NCBI GenBank assembly: GCA_963802375.1
Contig: CAWDIJ010000005.1
Span: 434,001-498,000 of the forward strand
DNA: 64,000 bases
From: JACDAN01 sp963802375
Lineage (GTDB): Bacteria > Actinomycetota > Thermoleophilia > Gaiellales > Gaiellaceae
Direction: 5' to 3'
Positions 23,909-32,951 of this stretch are shown here, in pieces. Position 1 is the stretch's first letter; the number at the start of each line of letters is the position of its first letter. A program made the position numbers and the translations under genes. Under the pieces are notes generated by a model. It was not told the origin of the DNA, made no database searches, and saw nothing but the letters and a program-made list of their open reading frames with translations.

Positions 23909-24315
23909 GTGGCCGAGCGATCCGTCGCTGCGCCGCCCGAGCGCGTGTTCGACTTCCTCGCGGACCTCCGCAACCACTGGCGCCTCGAGCAACGGTTCCT
24001 CGAGCTCGACGACCTCGCCGAGGACGGCGGGACGATCCGGCTGAAGGGCCCGCTCGGGCTCACACGTACCGTCCAGACGCAGGTCCTCGAGGCCGGCGGC
24101 CTGTGCGCGTCGCCGGGCGGGCCGATCTTCGGGGCGGCACGGTCGGGCTCGTGGCGTGGGACATCAAGCCGTCCGGCTCCGGCTCGACGGTCCGTCTATC
24201 GGCGGAGGTGCCGGAGGCTTCGCCGTTCGACCGGATCTTCCTCGCGCTCGGCGGTCGAGCCTGGTTCCGGGGACTGTTCCGCCGGGCGCTCGAGAACCTC
24301 GACGACGTGCTGTGA
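23909..24315 (+). pseudogene. SRPBCC-family protein interrupted by a frameshift
   Basis: Polyketide-cyclase/START-like ligand-binding fold of about 135 residues. The first part, from GTG 23909, reads IVAERSVAAPPERVFDFLAD then WRLEQRFLELDDLAE and RTVQTQVLEAGG. At about 24100 homology moves to another frame, which continues RVAGRADLRGGTVGLVAWDI and ends ALENLDDVL at 24315. A minus-one shift restores one continuous SRPBCC domain. The last base pairs overlap the next gene by GTGA, as expected for the intact gene. Either a recent mutation or a sequence error. Confidence 0.75.
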
Positions 24316-24716
24316 GCAAGCGACGCTTCACGACGGCGCTCTCCCGCTATGTCGTCAACCCGGTCGTCAAGCTCGCGGTGCGGCTACGGCTCGTGCGCCG
24401 CTGGGCGATCCTCGAGACCCGCGGGCGTCGAACCGGCGAGCCGCGGCAGAATCCGGTCGGGAACGGGCTGATCGGCGACACCTTCTGGATCGTCGCCGAG
24501 CACGGGCGGAAGGCCGGCTACGTCCGGAACATCGCGGCTGACCCGCGGGTGCGCGTCTTCGCCGGCGGCCGCTGGCGAACCGGGACGGCGCACGCGCTGC
24601 CCGACGACGATCCGCGCGAGCGTCAGCGCTCGCTTTCGGCCTTCAACGCCCGCGTCGTCCGTCTGATGGGCACCGAACTGATGACTGTGCGGATCGACCT
24701 CGATCCGGAGGAGTGA
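24312..24716 (+). CDS. F420-dependent (Ddn-type) nitroreductase family protein
   Basis: A 134-residue split-barrel protein of the deazaflavin-dependent nitroreductase family. Visible features are the basic N-terminus (VSKRRFTTALSRYVVNPVVK), LETRGRRTGEPRQNPVGNGL, which forms the cofactor-binding strand, and AEHGRKAGYVRNIAADPRVRV. Relatives use F420H2 to reduce quinones or other acceptors near the membrane. The GTG at 24312 overlaps the SRPBCC stop. The gene ends directly against the opposing transketolase stop (24716/24717). Confidence 0.85.
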   Translation: MSKRRFTTALSRYVVNPVVKLAVRLRLVRRWAILETRGRRTGEPRQNPVGNGLIGDTFWIVAEHGRKAGYVRNIAADPRVRVFAGGRWRTGTAHALPDDDPRERQRSLSAFNARVVRLMGTELMTVRIDLDPEE

Positions 24717-26549
24717 TCAGGCGGGCGTTCGTGCCCTGACGAGGGCTCGGGCTGCGGCGACGATCGCGTCGGCGTCGATCCCGGCTGCGGCGAGGAGCTC
24801 CGCCGGCTTGCCCGAGTGGGGCAGCTCTCTGACGGCGAGGATCTGAACCGGCGGCCGGTCGTCCACGTCGGCCAGCGCCGCGAGCACGGCCTCGCCCAGG
24901 CCGCCCTCGGCCCAGTGGTCCTCGGCCGTGACGATCGGCGTACGGATCCCGCGGATCGTCTCCGCGTCGATCGGCTTGACGGAGTAGAGGTCGATGACCC
25001 GCGCGGCGATGTCCTCCTCGGCCAGGCGGTCCGCCGCGGCCAGCGCCTCGTGCAGCGTGATCCCGGCGGCGACGATAGTGACGTCGTCGTCGTCGGTCGA
25101 GCGCACCGTCCTGGAGCCGCCGACCCGGAACTCCTCGCCGGCGTCGTAGATCACCGGCGTGTCGGCGCGCGTCGTCCGGAGGAACGAGATCCCGTCGAGG
25201 TCGGCCATGGCCTGGACGAGCTTCGTCGTCTGATTCCCGTCTGACGGGTAGAGGACGGTCGAGCCGTTGACGGCGCGGAACTCGGCGAGGTCCTCGAGCG
25301 CCATCTGGGAGGGGCCGTCCTCGCCGATCGACACTCCCGCGTGCGAGCCGCAGAGCTTGATCGTGGCGCGGCTGATCGCCGCCATGCGGACGAAGTCGTA
25401 GGCGCGGCTCCAGAACGCGGCGAACGTCGAGGCGAACGGCTTCCACCCGAGCACCTGGATCCCCACGGCCGCGGCGGCCATCTGCTGCTCGGCGATGTAC
25501 ATCTCGAAGAAGCGCTCGGGGTGCGCGTCGCGGAAGATCTCGGCGTAGGTCGAGTTCGACACCTCGCCGTCGAGCGCGACCACCATCGGGTCCGAGCCTC
25601 CGAGCGCCGCGAGCGCCTCGCCGTACGCCTTGCGCGTCGCGACCTTGGAGCCGACCTCGTAGCTCGGCCACTCCGGAGTGCCCGGCGCATCGAACCGGTG
25701 TCGTTCGCCGGGCTCCGGCCTGGGTACGTCCACGGTGATGTTTCGCACGCCGCCGAGCTCCTCGACGGCCTCCCCTGCGACTGCCTTCCCGTGCCAGCCC
25801 CCCTGGTCCTCGACTTTCGAGTACCCCTTGCCCTTCAGCGTCTTCGCGACGATCGCGGTCGGCTTGCCGCTCGTCGACTCGGCCTCGCGGTAGGCGGCGT
25901 CGATCTGCTCGACGTCGTGGCCGTCGATCTCGATCGCGTGCCAGCCGAAGGCGCGCAGGCGGTCCGAGTAGGAAGAGAGATCCCAGCCGTGCATGGTCTC
26001 GCCCCGTTGGCCCAGCCGGTTCACGTCGACGATCGCGGTCAGGTTGTCGAGCTCGTAGAAGGCGGCGTGCTCGGCGGCCTCCCACATCGACCCCTCGGCC
26101 ATCTCGCTGTCGCCGCAGATCACCCAGACCCGGAACGGCAGCCGGTCGAGACGCTTTCCGGCGAGCGCCATGCCGACGCCGATCGGGAGCCCCTGGCCCA
26201 ATGAGCCGGTCGCGACGTCGACCCAGGGCAGCGACGGTGTGGGATGCCCTTCGAGACGGCTCCCGAACTGGCGATAGGTGCCGAACTCCTCCTCCGAGAG
26301 GGCTCCGGCTGCTCGAAAGAGGCCGTAGACGAGCGGCGAGGCGTGGCCCTTGGAAAACACGAGCCGGTCGTTCGCAGGGCTCTTCGGCTCGTCGAAGTCG
26401 TACCGGAAGTGGTTCGCCAGGAGCACGGCGGCCAGGTCCGCGGCGGACATCGACGACGTCGGATGGCCTGAGCCCGCCTCGGCGCTTGCGCGCACGGCGT
26501 CCACGCGCAGCTGCTGTCCGAGCTCTCGCCAGAGGTCTGGGCCGGTCAT
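24717..26549 (-). CDS. tkt: Transketolase
   Basis: Thiamine-diphosphate enzyme moving two-carbon units in the pentose phosphate pathway; 610 residues in one chain. N-terminal AEAGSGHPTSSMSAADL, the DRLVFSKGHASPLVYGL histidine, GSLGQGLPIGVGMAL and the ThDP motif (GDSEMAEGSMWEAAEHAAFY, then N) are present, followed by the Pyr domain with IAEQQMAAAAVGIQ and GPSQMALEDL. The ATG at 26547-26549 (MTGPDLWREL) is chosen over an upstream one because homology begins there. It is divergent from rpiB, 22 bp apart, so the whole pentose phosphate block can be co-controlled. Confidence 0.95.
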   Translation of the reverse strand: MTGPDLWRELGQQLRVDAVRASAEAGSGHPTSSMSAADLAAVLLANHFRYDFDEPKSPANDRLVFSKGHASPLVYGLFRAAGALSEEEFGTYRQFGSRLEGHPTPSLPWVDVATGSLGQGLPIGVGMALAGKRLDRLPFRVWVICGDSEMAEGSMWEAAEHAAFYELDNLTAIVDVNRLGQRGETMHGWDLSSYSDRLRAFGWHAIEIDGHDVEQIDAAYREAESTSGKPTAIVAKTLKGKGYSKVEDQGGWHGKAVAGEAVEELGGVRNITVDVPRPEPGERHRFDAPGTPEWPSYEVGSKVATRKAYGEALAALGGSDPMVVALDGEVSNSTYAEIFRDAHPERFFEMYIAEQQMAAAAVGIQVLGWKPFASTFAAFWSRAYDFVRMAAISRATIKLCGSHAGVSIGEDGPSQMALEDLAEFRAVNGSTVLYPSDGNQTTKLVQAMADLDGISFLRTTRADTPVIYDAGEEFRVGGSRTVRSTDDDDVTIVAAGITLHEALAAADRLAEEDIAARVIDLYSVKPIDAETIRGIRTPIVTAEDHWAEGGLGEAVLAALADVDDRPPVQILAVRELPHSGKPAELLAAAGIDADAIVAAARALVRARTPA

Positions 26550-26571
26550 CAGCGAGTAACGTAATCGAGCG

Positions 26572-27030
26572 ATGCGTGTTGCGGTTGCCTTCGACCACAG
26601 GGGCGTCAAGCTGCGCGGGCGAGTCCTCGAGGAGCTGACGGCGCTCGGCCACGAGGTGCTCGACCTCGGGACGGACGCGCCGGAGCCGGCCGTCGACTAC
26701 CCGGACAAGGCCCGCGAGGTTGGCGAGGCGATTCGCTCCGGCGACGCGGAGCGCGTCGTGTTCGTCTGCGGCTCGGGCGTCGGCGCCTCGATCGCCGCCT
26801 GCAAGCTGCCGGGGATCCGAGCGGCGATCTGCCACGACACGTACTCCGCCCACCAGGGAGTCGAGCACGACGACATGAACGTCCTCTGCATCGGCTCCGG
26901 CATCGTCGGGCCCGACATGGCCGCCGAGCTCGTCCGCGCCTTCCTGGCGGCGCAGTTCGACGGCGGCGAGCGGTACCGCAGGAGGCTTGAGAAGATCGAA
27001 GCGATGGAAAGAGAGGCTGCGAATGCCTGA
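26572..27030 (+). CDS. rpiB: Ribose-5-phosphate isomerase B
   Basis: Interconverts ribose-5-phosphate and ribulose-5-phosphate; 152 residues. VAFDHRGVKLRGRV near the start, the catalytic cysteine in VCGSGVGASIAA, the CHDTYSAHQGVEHDDMNVL block and a basic C-terminal helix match RpiB, not RpiA. It opens a six-gene run of carbon-metabolism genes and overlaps the transaldolase gene by eight bases. Confidence 0.95.
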   Translation: MRVAVAFDHRGVKLRGRVLEELTALGHEVLDLGTDAPEPAVDYPDKAREVGEAIRSGDAERVVFVCGSGVGASIAACKLPGIRAAICHDTYSAHQGVEHDDMNVLCIGSGIVGPDMAAELVRAFLAAQFDGGERYRRRLEKIEAMEREAANA

Positions 27031-28132
27031 GTCACGACTTCACGAACTGAGCGCGCTCGGCCAGAGCGTCTGGATCGACTCGCTGTCCCGCGAATGGCTC
27101 AGGACGGGCGAGCTGCGCCGGATGATGGACGAGGACGCCGTCGTCGGCGTCACGTCCAACCCGACGATCTTCCAGAAGGCCATGTCCGAGGGAGACTGGT
27201 ACGACGACCAGCTCCGCGAGGTGCTCGCGCAGGAGAACGATCTCAAGGAGATCTTCTTCCGGCTCGCCTTCGACGACATCCGTGAGGCCTGCGACCTCAT
27301 GCGCGAGGTCTGGGACGTCACCGAGGGGCAGGACGGCTACGTGTCGCTCGAGGTCGATCCGCACCTGGCGAACGACACGCAGGCGACGATCGAGCAGGCG
27401 CAGCGCTTCCACGACGCGATTGACCGGCCGAACCTCTACGTGAAAATCCCCGCGACCCAGGCGGGGCTGCCCGCGATCGAGGAGATGATCGCGCGCGGCA
27501 AGAGCATCAACGTGACCCTGATCTTCGGCCTCGACCGCTATGCCGCCGTCGCGAACGCGTACATCCGCGGCCTGGAGCGGCTGGTGGAGAACGGCGGCGA
27601 CGCGTCACTCGTCACCTCGGTCGCGAGCTTCTTCGTCTCCCGCGTCGACACCGAGGCGGACCGGCGGCTGAACGAGCTCGGCGGCCACGACGACCTCAAG
27701 GGCAAGCTTGGGATCGCGAACGCCAAGCTCGCGTACCAGCGGTTCAAGGAGATCTTCGCCGGCGGGCGGTGGGACGCGCTCCTCCCGGCCGGCGCCTCGA
27801 CCCAGCGCTGTCTCTGGGCCTCGACGTCGACGAAGAACCCGGCGTACCGGGACGTGATGTACGTCGAGGAGCTGATCGGCCCGCAGACCGTCAACACGAT
27901 GCCGCGGGAGACGATCGAGGCGTTCCAGGATCACGGCGAGGTCCGTGGAGTCACGCTGGACGAGGACGTCGACGCGGCGACGCAGCTCTTCGCCGATCTC
28001 GCCCGGGCCGGGGTCGACTACGACGACGTCACCCGCGTGCTCGAGGAAGAAGGCGTCCAGAAGTTCAGCGACTCCTTCGACGAGCTGATCGACGGCATCC
28101 GGTCCAAGAAGGAACAACTCGTAGCCGCGTGA
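27023..28132 (+). CDS. tal: Transaldolase
   Basis: Transfers dihydroxyacetone units between sugar phosphates; 369 residues, the longer actinobacterial/cyanobacterial type. VGVTSNPTIFQKAM, the Schiff-base lysine in NLYVKIPAT, GKSINVTLIFGLDRYAAV, VASFFVSRVDTE and the late GASTQRCLWASTSTKNPAY, VEELIGPQTVNTMP are all there. The ATG at 27023 lies inside the end of rpiB. Its last bases overlap the isomerase gene by four, showing a tightly coupled operon. Confidence 0.96.
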   Translation: MPESRLHELSALGQSVWIDSLSREWLRTGELRRMMDEDAVVGVTSNPTIFQKAMSEGDWYDDQLREVLAQENDLKEIFFRLAFDDIREACDLMREVWDVTEGQDGYVSLEVDPHLANDTQATIEQAQRFHDAIDRPNLYVKIPATQAGLPAIEEMIARGKSINVTLIFGLDRYAAVANAYIRGLERLVENGGDASLVTSVASFFVSRVDTEADRRLNELGGHDDLKGKLGIANAKLAYQRFKEIFAGGRWDALLPAGASTQRCLWASTSTKNPAYRDVMYVEELIGPQTVNTMPRETIEAFQDHGEVRGVTLDEDVDAATQLFADLARAGVDYDDVTRVLEEEGVQKFSDSFDELIDGIRSKKEQLVAA

Positions 28133-29421
28133 GCACCCTCGCTCCCGCTGAGCTGGTCGAGCGGATCTGGGAGCGGGATCCCTCGGTCTGGACCGGAGGC
28201 GACGAGGCGCACTGGCTCGGCTGGCTCGACGAGCCGACGCGGATGCGCGAACGCGCGCACGAGCTCCTGGAGTACGCCACTCGGCTGGAGATCGAGGTCG
28301 ACCAGGTGGTGCTGATGGGCATGGGCGGGTCGAGCCTCGCGCCGGAGGTGATGAGCCGATTCTTCGGTGCCGAGCGCTTCCAGGTCCTCGACACGACACA
28401 CCCCACGGCGATCCGGCGGCTCGAGGAGGCGATCGACGTCGAGCGGACGCTCTTCGTGGCGGCGTCGAAGTCCGGGACGACGATTGAGACCCGCTCGCAC
28501 GCGGACTACTTCCGCGACAGGGGTGGGCGCTTCGCGGTCATCACCGACCCCGGCTCGCCCCTCGCCGAGCTCTCCGAGGATGTTTTCTACGGCGAGCCGA
28601 CGATCGGCGGGCGCTACTCGGCGCTGTCCGTCTTCGGGCTCCTGCCGGCGGCGCTCATGGGCGTCGACCTCGCGCGGCTCCTCGACCGCGCGGAGGAGAT
28701 GCGCGAGGCGTGCCGGCTCTCGGAGGGGAACCCCGGCCTCGAGCTCGGCCTCTGGCTCGCCGAGCAGCAGTTCCTCCACGTCGACGCCGACTTCGGTCTC
28801 TGGGTAGAGCAGCTCGTCGCCGAGTCCACGGGCAAGGACGGGAAGGGCATCGTCCCGGTCCGCGAGGGCGGCGAGGCGCCGGACATCCGGCTCCCCGACC
28901 CGTACGAGCTCGGCCAGGAGTTCTTCCGCTGGGAGTTCGCCGTGGCCGTCGCCGGCTCGGTGCTCGGCATCAACCCGTTCGACCAGCCGGACGTCCAGGC
29001 GGCGAAGGACAAGACCAACGCTGTCCTTTCGGGCCAACGGCGAGTGTCAGACACTCGTCATGTCTCCGAGGGACAGGTAGACGAGCTGTTGGCCGAGGCC
29101 GGACCCGGTCGCTACGTGGCGATTCAGGCGTTCATCGACCCCGATCGCGAGGGTGAGCTCGAGCCGCTCGTCCGGCGGGCGCGCGAGACCGGCGCGGCAG
29201 TCTCGGTCGGCCTCGGGCCGCGCTACCTCCATTCGACGGGGCAGCTCCACAAGGGCGGGCCGGACACCGGGCTCTTCGTCCAGGTGGTCGACGACCTCGG
29301 CGAGGAGCTGCCGATCCCGGGCCAGAAGTTCGGCTTCCGTGCGCTGATCCAGGCGCAGGCTGATGGAGACCTCCAGGCGCTCGAGGAACGCGGCAGACGC
29401 GTGGTGAGGGTCGAGCTGTGA
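28129..29421 (+). CDS. pgi: Glucose-6-phosphate isomerase
   Basis: Links glycolysis and the pentose phosphate pathway; 430 residues, the shorter form typical of actinobacteria in which pgi often sits next to, or fused with, tal. MGMGGSSLAPEVMSRFFG, VAASKSGTTIETRSH (phosphosugar-binding SIS motif), GGRYSALSVFGLLPAALMG, TGKDGKGIVPV and GINPFDQPDVQAAKDK are visible. The GTG at 28129 overlaps tal and the stop overlaps gnd, each by four bases. Confidence 0.94.
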   Translation: MSTLAPAELVERIWERDPSVWTGGDEAHWLGWLDEPTRMRERAHELLEYATRLEIEVDQVVLMGMGGSSLAPEVMSRFFGAERFQVLDTTHPTAIRRLEEAIDVERTLFVAASKSGTTIETRSHADYFRDRGGRFAVITDPGSPLAELSEDVFYGEPTIGGRYSALSVFGLLPAALMGVDLARLLDRAEEMREACRLSEGNPGLELGLWLAEQQFLHVDADFGLWVEQLVAESTGKDGKGIVPVREGGEAPDIRLPDPYELGQEFFRWEFAVAVAGSVLGINPFDQPDVQAAKDKTNAVLSGQRRVSDTRHVSEGQVDELLAEAGPGRYVAIQAFIDPDREGELEPLVRRARETGAAVSVGLGPRYLHSTGQLHKGGPDTGLFVQVVDDLGEELPIPGQKFGFRALIQAQADGDLQALEERGRRVVRVEL

Positions 29422-30284
29422 AGCTCGGGATGGTCGGACTCGGCCGGATGGGCGGCAACATGACGATCCGTCTCCGGCAGCATGGGCACGAAGTCCAGAC
29501 CTACGCCCGCAGCGGCGAGCGGACCGCGACCTCGCTCGCCGAGCTCGTTTCGCAACTGGAGACGCCGCGCGTCGTCTGGCTGATGATTCCGGCCGGGCCT
29601 CCGACCGAAGAGTCGGTCGAGGAGCTGCTCGGGCTGTTGGAAGAGGGAGACGTGATCGTCGACGGCGGCAACTCGAACTTCCGCGACTCGCAGCGCCGAG
29701 CCGCCCAGGCGGCCGAGAGCGGGATCCGCTACCTCGACGCAGGCGTCTCCGGCGGGATCTGGGGGCTCGAGGTCGGCTACGCGCTCATGGTCGGAGGCGA
29801 TGGCGAGGCGGTCGCGGTCGTCGAGCCGGCCTTCCTCGCGCTGGCGCCGGAAGGCGGGTACGCCCACGTCGGGCCGTCGGGCGCGGGCCACTTCGTGAAG
29901 ATGGTCCACAACGGGGTCGAGTACGGCCTGATGCAGGCGTACGCCGAGGGCTTCGACCTGATGCAGGCATCGGAGTTCGAGCTCGATCTGGCAGCCGTTG
30001 CCGAGCTCTGGCGCCACGGCTCGGTCGTGCGCAGCTGGCTGCTCGATCTTCTGGCCCGAGCGCTCGAGGAGGACCCAAGCCTCGAGAGCATCCGCGGCTA
30101 CGTCGAGGACTCGGGCGAGGGCAGGTGGACCGTCGAGCAGGCGATCGACACGGCGGTGCCGCTCCACGTGATCACGGCGGCCCTCTACGCGCGCTTCGCG
30201 TCCCGCCAGGACGAGTCCTTCGCGGCCAAGGTCAACGCGGCACTTCGGGAGCAGTTCGGTGGTCACGCAGTCAAGCGCGACTGA
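29418..30284 (+). CDS. gnd: 6-phosphogluconate dehydrogenase, short (GndA/YqeC-type)
   Basis: Oxidative decarboxylation of 6-phosphogluconate to ribulose-5-phosphate; 288 residues, the short form without the long C-terminal repeat. GLGRMGGNMTIRL (nucleotide-binding), WLMIPAGPPTEES, VDGGNSNFRDS, DAGVSGGIWGLEVGYALMVGG and the catalytic HFVKMVHNGVEYGLMQAYAEG are conserved. GTG start overlapping pgi. The downstream zwf gene begins 26 bases before its end, in another frame. Confidence 0.95.
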   Translation: MKLGMVGLGRMGGNMTIRLRQHGHEVQTYARSGERTATSLAELVSQLETPRVVWLMIPAGPPTEESVEELLGLLEEGDVIVDGGNSNFRDSQRRAAQAAESGIRYLDAGVSGGIWGLEVGYALMVGGDGEAVAVVEPAFLALAPEGGYAHVGPSGAGHFVKMVHNGVEYGLMQAYAEGFDLMQASEFELDLAAVAELWRHGSVVRSWLLDLLARALEEDPSLESIRGYVEDSGEGRWTVEQAIDTAVPLHVITAALYARFASRQDESFAAKVNAALREQFGGHAVKRD

Positions 30285-31767
30285 GCCCCGCACCGCCGAG
30301 AACCCGCTCGCCGAGGGGCTCGAGCTGCGCCGCCGGCCGGAGCCGTGTGTTCTCACGATCTTCGGCGCCTCGGGCGACCTGACCCGTCGCAAAATCTTCC
30401 CCGCGCTGTACGCCCTCGCCTACCGCAAGCTCTTGCCCGAGCAGTTCGCTGTGCTGGGCGTTGCGCGCACCGAGATGCCGACCGAGGAGTTCGTTGCGTC
30501 CATGGAGGAGGCCGTGCGCGAGTTCGGCCGCGACGAGTTCACCGCAGAAGCTTGGGAGGCGCTCGCGAGCAGGACGCGCTACGTCGCGACCGAGGTCGCA
30601 GACGAAGAGGGAGAGAACACCGTCGCCTCCACCCTGGGCGCCCTCGACGACGAGCTCGGCACTCGCGGGAATCGCGTCTACTACCTCGCCGTCCCGATGG
30701 TGGCGATGCCGAAGCTCGTAGAGGAGATCGGCGAGCGCCGGACGACGGCCGGCTGGACCCGCCTGATCGTCGAGAAGCCGTTCGGCCACGACCTGCAGTC
30801 GGCCCGCGAGCTGAACGAGCTGCTCAGCCGTTCCTTCACCGAGGACGAGGTCTTCCGGATCGACCATTACCTCGGCAAGGACACCGTCCAGAACCTGCTC
30901 GCGCTGCGCTTCGCCAACGGCATCTTCGAGCCCGTCTGGAATCGGCAGTTCATCGATCACGTCCAGATCACCGTGGCCGAGTCGATGGGAATCGGGACCC
31001 GCGCCGCGTTCTACGAACGGGCGGGCGCGATTCGCGACGTCTTCCAGAACCACCTCCTTCAGCTGGTCGCGCTGACCGGCATGGAGCCGCCGATCGACTT
31101 CACCGCCGACTCCGTCCGCAACGAGAAGCTGAAGGTCCTGAAGGCGCTGGCGACGCCTGCGCCCAACGAGGTCGTGCGCGGCCAGTACGGGCCCGGCTTC
31201 ATCGAAGGCCGGCCGGTGGCGGGCTACCGGGAGGAGCCCGGCGTGGATCCCGCCTCGGACACCGAGACGTTCGTTGCAGCCAAGCTCGAGATCGAGAACT
31301 GGCGCTGGGCGGACACGCCGTTCTTCGTCCGCACAGGCAAGCGTCTCCCGCGCCGGGAGACGACGATCGCGATCCAGTTCAAGCGCGTGCCCCACCCGCT
31401 TTTCGAGGACGCCAGCGAACTGCGCCCGAACGTTCTGATCGTGCACATTCAGCCGAACGAGGGCGTGTCGCTCGCGATCGGCGCGAAGGTCCCCGGCGAG
31501 GGGATGCGGGTCCGCACCGTCCACATGGACTTCCTCTACGGCGGCGCGTTTCGCACCGGACTTCCCGAGGCCTACGAGCGGCTCATCCTCGACGCGATGC
31601 TCGGCGACGCGACGCTCTTCACCCGCTCGGACGAGATCGAGGAGCAGTGGGCGCTCGTGGACGCGATCGTTGCGGCCTGGCGGCGAGACAAGCCGGCGTT
31701 CCCGAACTATCCCGCCGGAACCTGGGGCCCGCAGGCGGCGCAGGAGCTCGTCGAGTGGCACCGGTAG
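30259..31767 (+). CDS. zwf: Glucose-6-phosphate dehydrogenase
   Basis: First enzyme of the oxidative pentose phosphate pathway; 502 residues. The dinucleotide motif FGASGDLTRRKIFPALY, the substrate-binding RIDHYLGKDTVQNLL with its catalytic histidine region, EKPFGHDL, and RTGKRLPRRETTIAIQFK are diagnostic. The GTG start lies within the end of gnd and the gene overlaps opcA by 13 bases. With opcA it makes the usual actinobacterial pair; a 6-phosphogluconolactonase gene, often found here, is absent. Confidence 0.96.
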   Translation: MVTQSSATEPRTAENPLAEGLELRRRPEPCVLTIFGASGDLTRRKIFPALYALAYRKLLPEQFAVLGVARTEMPTEEFVASMEEAVREFGRDEFTAEAWEALASRTRYVATEVADEEGENTVASTLGALDDELGTRGNRVYYLAVPMVAMPKLVEEIGERRTTAGWTRLIVEKPFGHDLQSARELNELLSRSFTEDEVFRIDHYLGKDTVQNLLALRFANGIFEPVWNRQFIDHVQITVAESMGIGTRAAFYERAGAIRDVFQNHLLQLVALTGMEPPIDFTADSVRNEKLKVLKALATPAPNEVVRGQYGPGFIEGRPVAGYREEPGVDPASDTETFVAAKLEIENWRWADTPFFVRTGKRLPRRETTIAIQFKRVPHPLFEDASELRPNVLIVHIQPNEGVSLAIGAKVPGEGMRVRTVHMDFLYGGAFRTGLPEAYERLILDAMLGDATLFTRSDEIEEQWALVDAIVAAWRRDKPAFPNYPAGTWGPQAAQELVEWHR

Positions 31768-32591
31768 CCCACGTCGAGGAGTGGACCGACGACTGCGCGA
31801 CGATCGCCGAGATCGAGGCCGCACTCGTCGACCTCCGGTACCGGCACTCGCACGGCCGCGAGCCGGACCTGCGGACGAGCGTCCTGACCCATCTCGCGTG
31901 GGTGCCGTCAGAATGGCAGGAGGCCGCAGCCGAGACTCTGGCAGGGCTCGGCGAACGCCACCCCTCGAGGACGCTCCTCCTGTTCCCGCAGGCCGCGGGA
32001 CAGGACGAGCTCGCCGCCCGCGTGAGCCTCGAGTGCTACGACCTGCCCGGCATCGAGCGCCATCTCTGCAGCGAGATCGTCGAGCTGCGGCTCCGCGGCG
32101 CAAGAGCCGAAGCGCCGGCGAGTATCGCGGTCCCGCTTCTGCTGCCAGACCTCCCGGTCTTCCTCCGCTGGCGCGGCCGTCCGGAGTTCGGCTCGCCGGT
32201 GTTCGGTCAGCTGGTGGAGATCGTCGACCGCCTGGTGGTCGATTCGGGCGAGTGGCCCGACGTGCCTGCCGCCTACGCGGAGCTCGTGGAGCTCTTCGAC
32301 CGCGTCGCCGTATCCGACATCGCCTGGCGCCGCACGCTGCCGTGGCGGCGGGCGCTCGCCGAGGCCTGGCCCGAGCTCCCGGACCGGCTTACCGGCCCGC
32401 CGGCGGAGACGGCGCTCGTGGCCGGCTGGCTCGAGGACCGCGCCGGCGTCGAGGTCGAGCTGGAGCGGGCGGACGCGCTTCCGGTCGGGGGCGAGAGGCC
32501 GCCGAGTGACCTCCTGTCGGACGAGCTCGACGTCTTCGTCCGCGATCCGGTCTACGAGTCGGCGGTCAGGAAGCTCGCGGATCTTCCCTGA
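31755..32591 (+). CDS. opcA: Glucose-6-phosphate dehydrogenase assembly protein OpcA
   Basis: Accessory protein that supports or allosterically regulates Zwf in actinobacteria and cyanobacteria; 278 residues. Features of the family include DLRTSVLTHLAWVP, ERHPSRTLLLFPQ, HLCSEIVELRLRG, SIAVPLLLPDLPVFLRWRG and DIAWRRTLPWRRALAEAW. I chose the GTG at 31755 inside the end of zwf. Its 3' end overlaps the opposing small gene by 26 bases. Confidence 0.93.
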   Translation: MAPVAHVEEWTDDCATIAEIEAALVDLRYRHSHGREPDLRTSVLTHLAWVPSEWQEAAAETLAGLGERHPSRTLLLFPQAAGQDELAARVSLECYDLPGIERHLCSEIVELRLRGARAEAPASIAVPLLLPDLPVFLRWRGRPEFGSPVFGQLVEIVDRLVVDSGEWPDVPAAYAELVELFDRVAVSDIAWRRTLPWRRALAEAWPELPDRLTGPPAETALVAGWLEDRAGVEVELERADALPVGGERPPSDLLSDELDVFVRDPVYESAVRKLADLP

Positions 32592-32901
32592 TCGCGATCC
32601 CGGCCGGGCCGCCCGGGAGCTTCTCCACGATCAGGTAGCTGTCGTGCTGGTCCATGACGCGCTCGAACTCGAGCAGCTCGTGGCCGGGGACGATCACGAA
32701 CCACTTGGGATCCGAGCGAACCTCCTCGTAGTCGCGGAGCGAGAGTTGGATGCGGTCCGTGCAGGAGGTATCGGCGCACTCGCAGACGAAGTCGCTGACC
32801 TCGGTGACCAGGCTGAAGCTCTCTCCGAGCTCGCGGAGCCGCTCGTTGACCTCGCGAAAGATGACCTCGTTCTGGCCGACGCGCTTCCCCATGTCCTCCA
32901 T
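32566..32901 (-). CDS. Conserved hypothetical protein with Cys cluster
   Basis: A 111-residue soluble protein of a kind common in actinobacteria, function unknown. Residues 1-40 form an amphipathic helix (NEVIFREVNERLRELGESF). The middle has VCECADTSCTDRIQLSL, three cysteines that could bind a metal. Then FVIVPGHELLEFERVMDQHD and YLIVEKLPGGPAGI, the most conserved-looking part, with two histidines. The ATG at 32899-32901 is chosen because the frame upstream is antisense to the kinase gene. Divergent from the histidine kinase gene 50 bp away. Confidence 0.75.
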   Translation of the reverse strand: MEDMGKRVGQNEVIFREVNERLRELGESFSLVTEVSDFVCECADTSCTDRIQLSLRDYEEVRSDPKWFVIVPGHELLEFERVMDQHDSYLIVEKLPGGPAGIAIREDPRAS

Positions 32902-32951
32902 GGAGCAATTATGCGTTCCACGTGCCAACCTGTGCGAGTGGCTGGGGTCAC

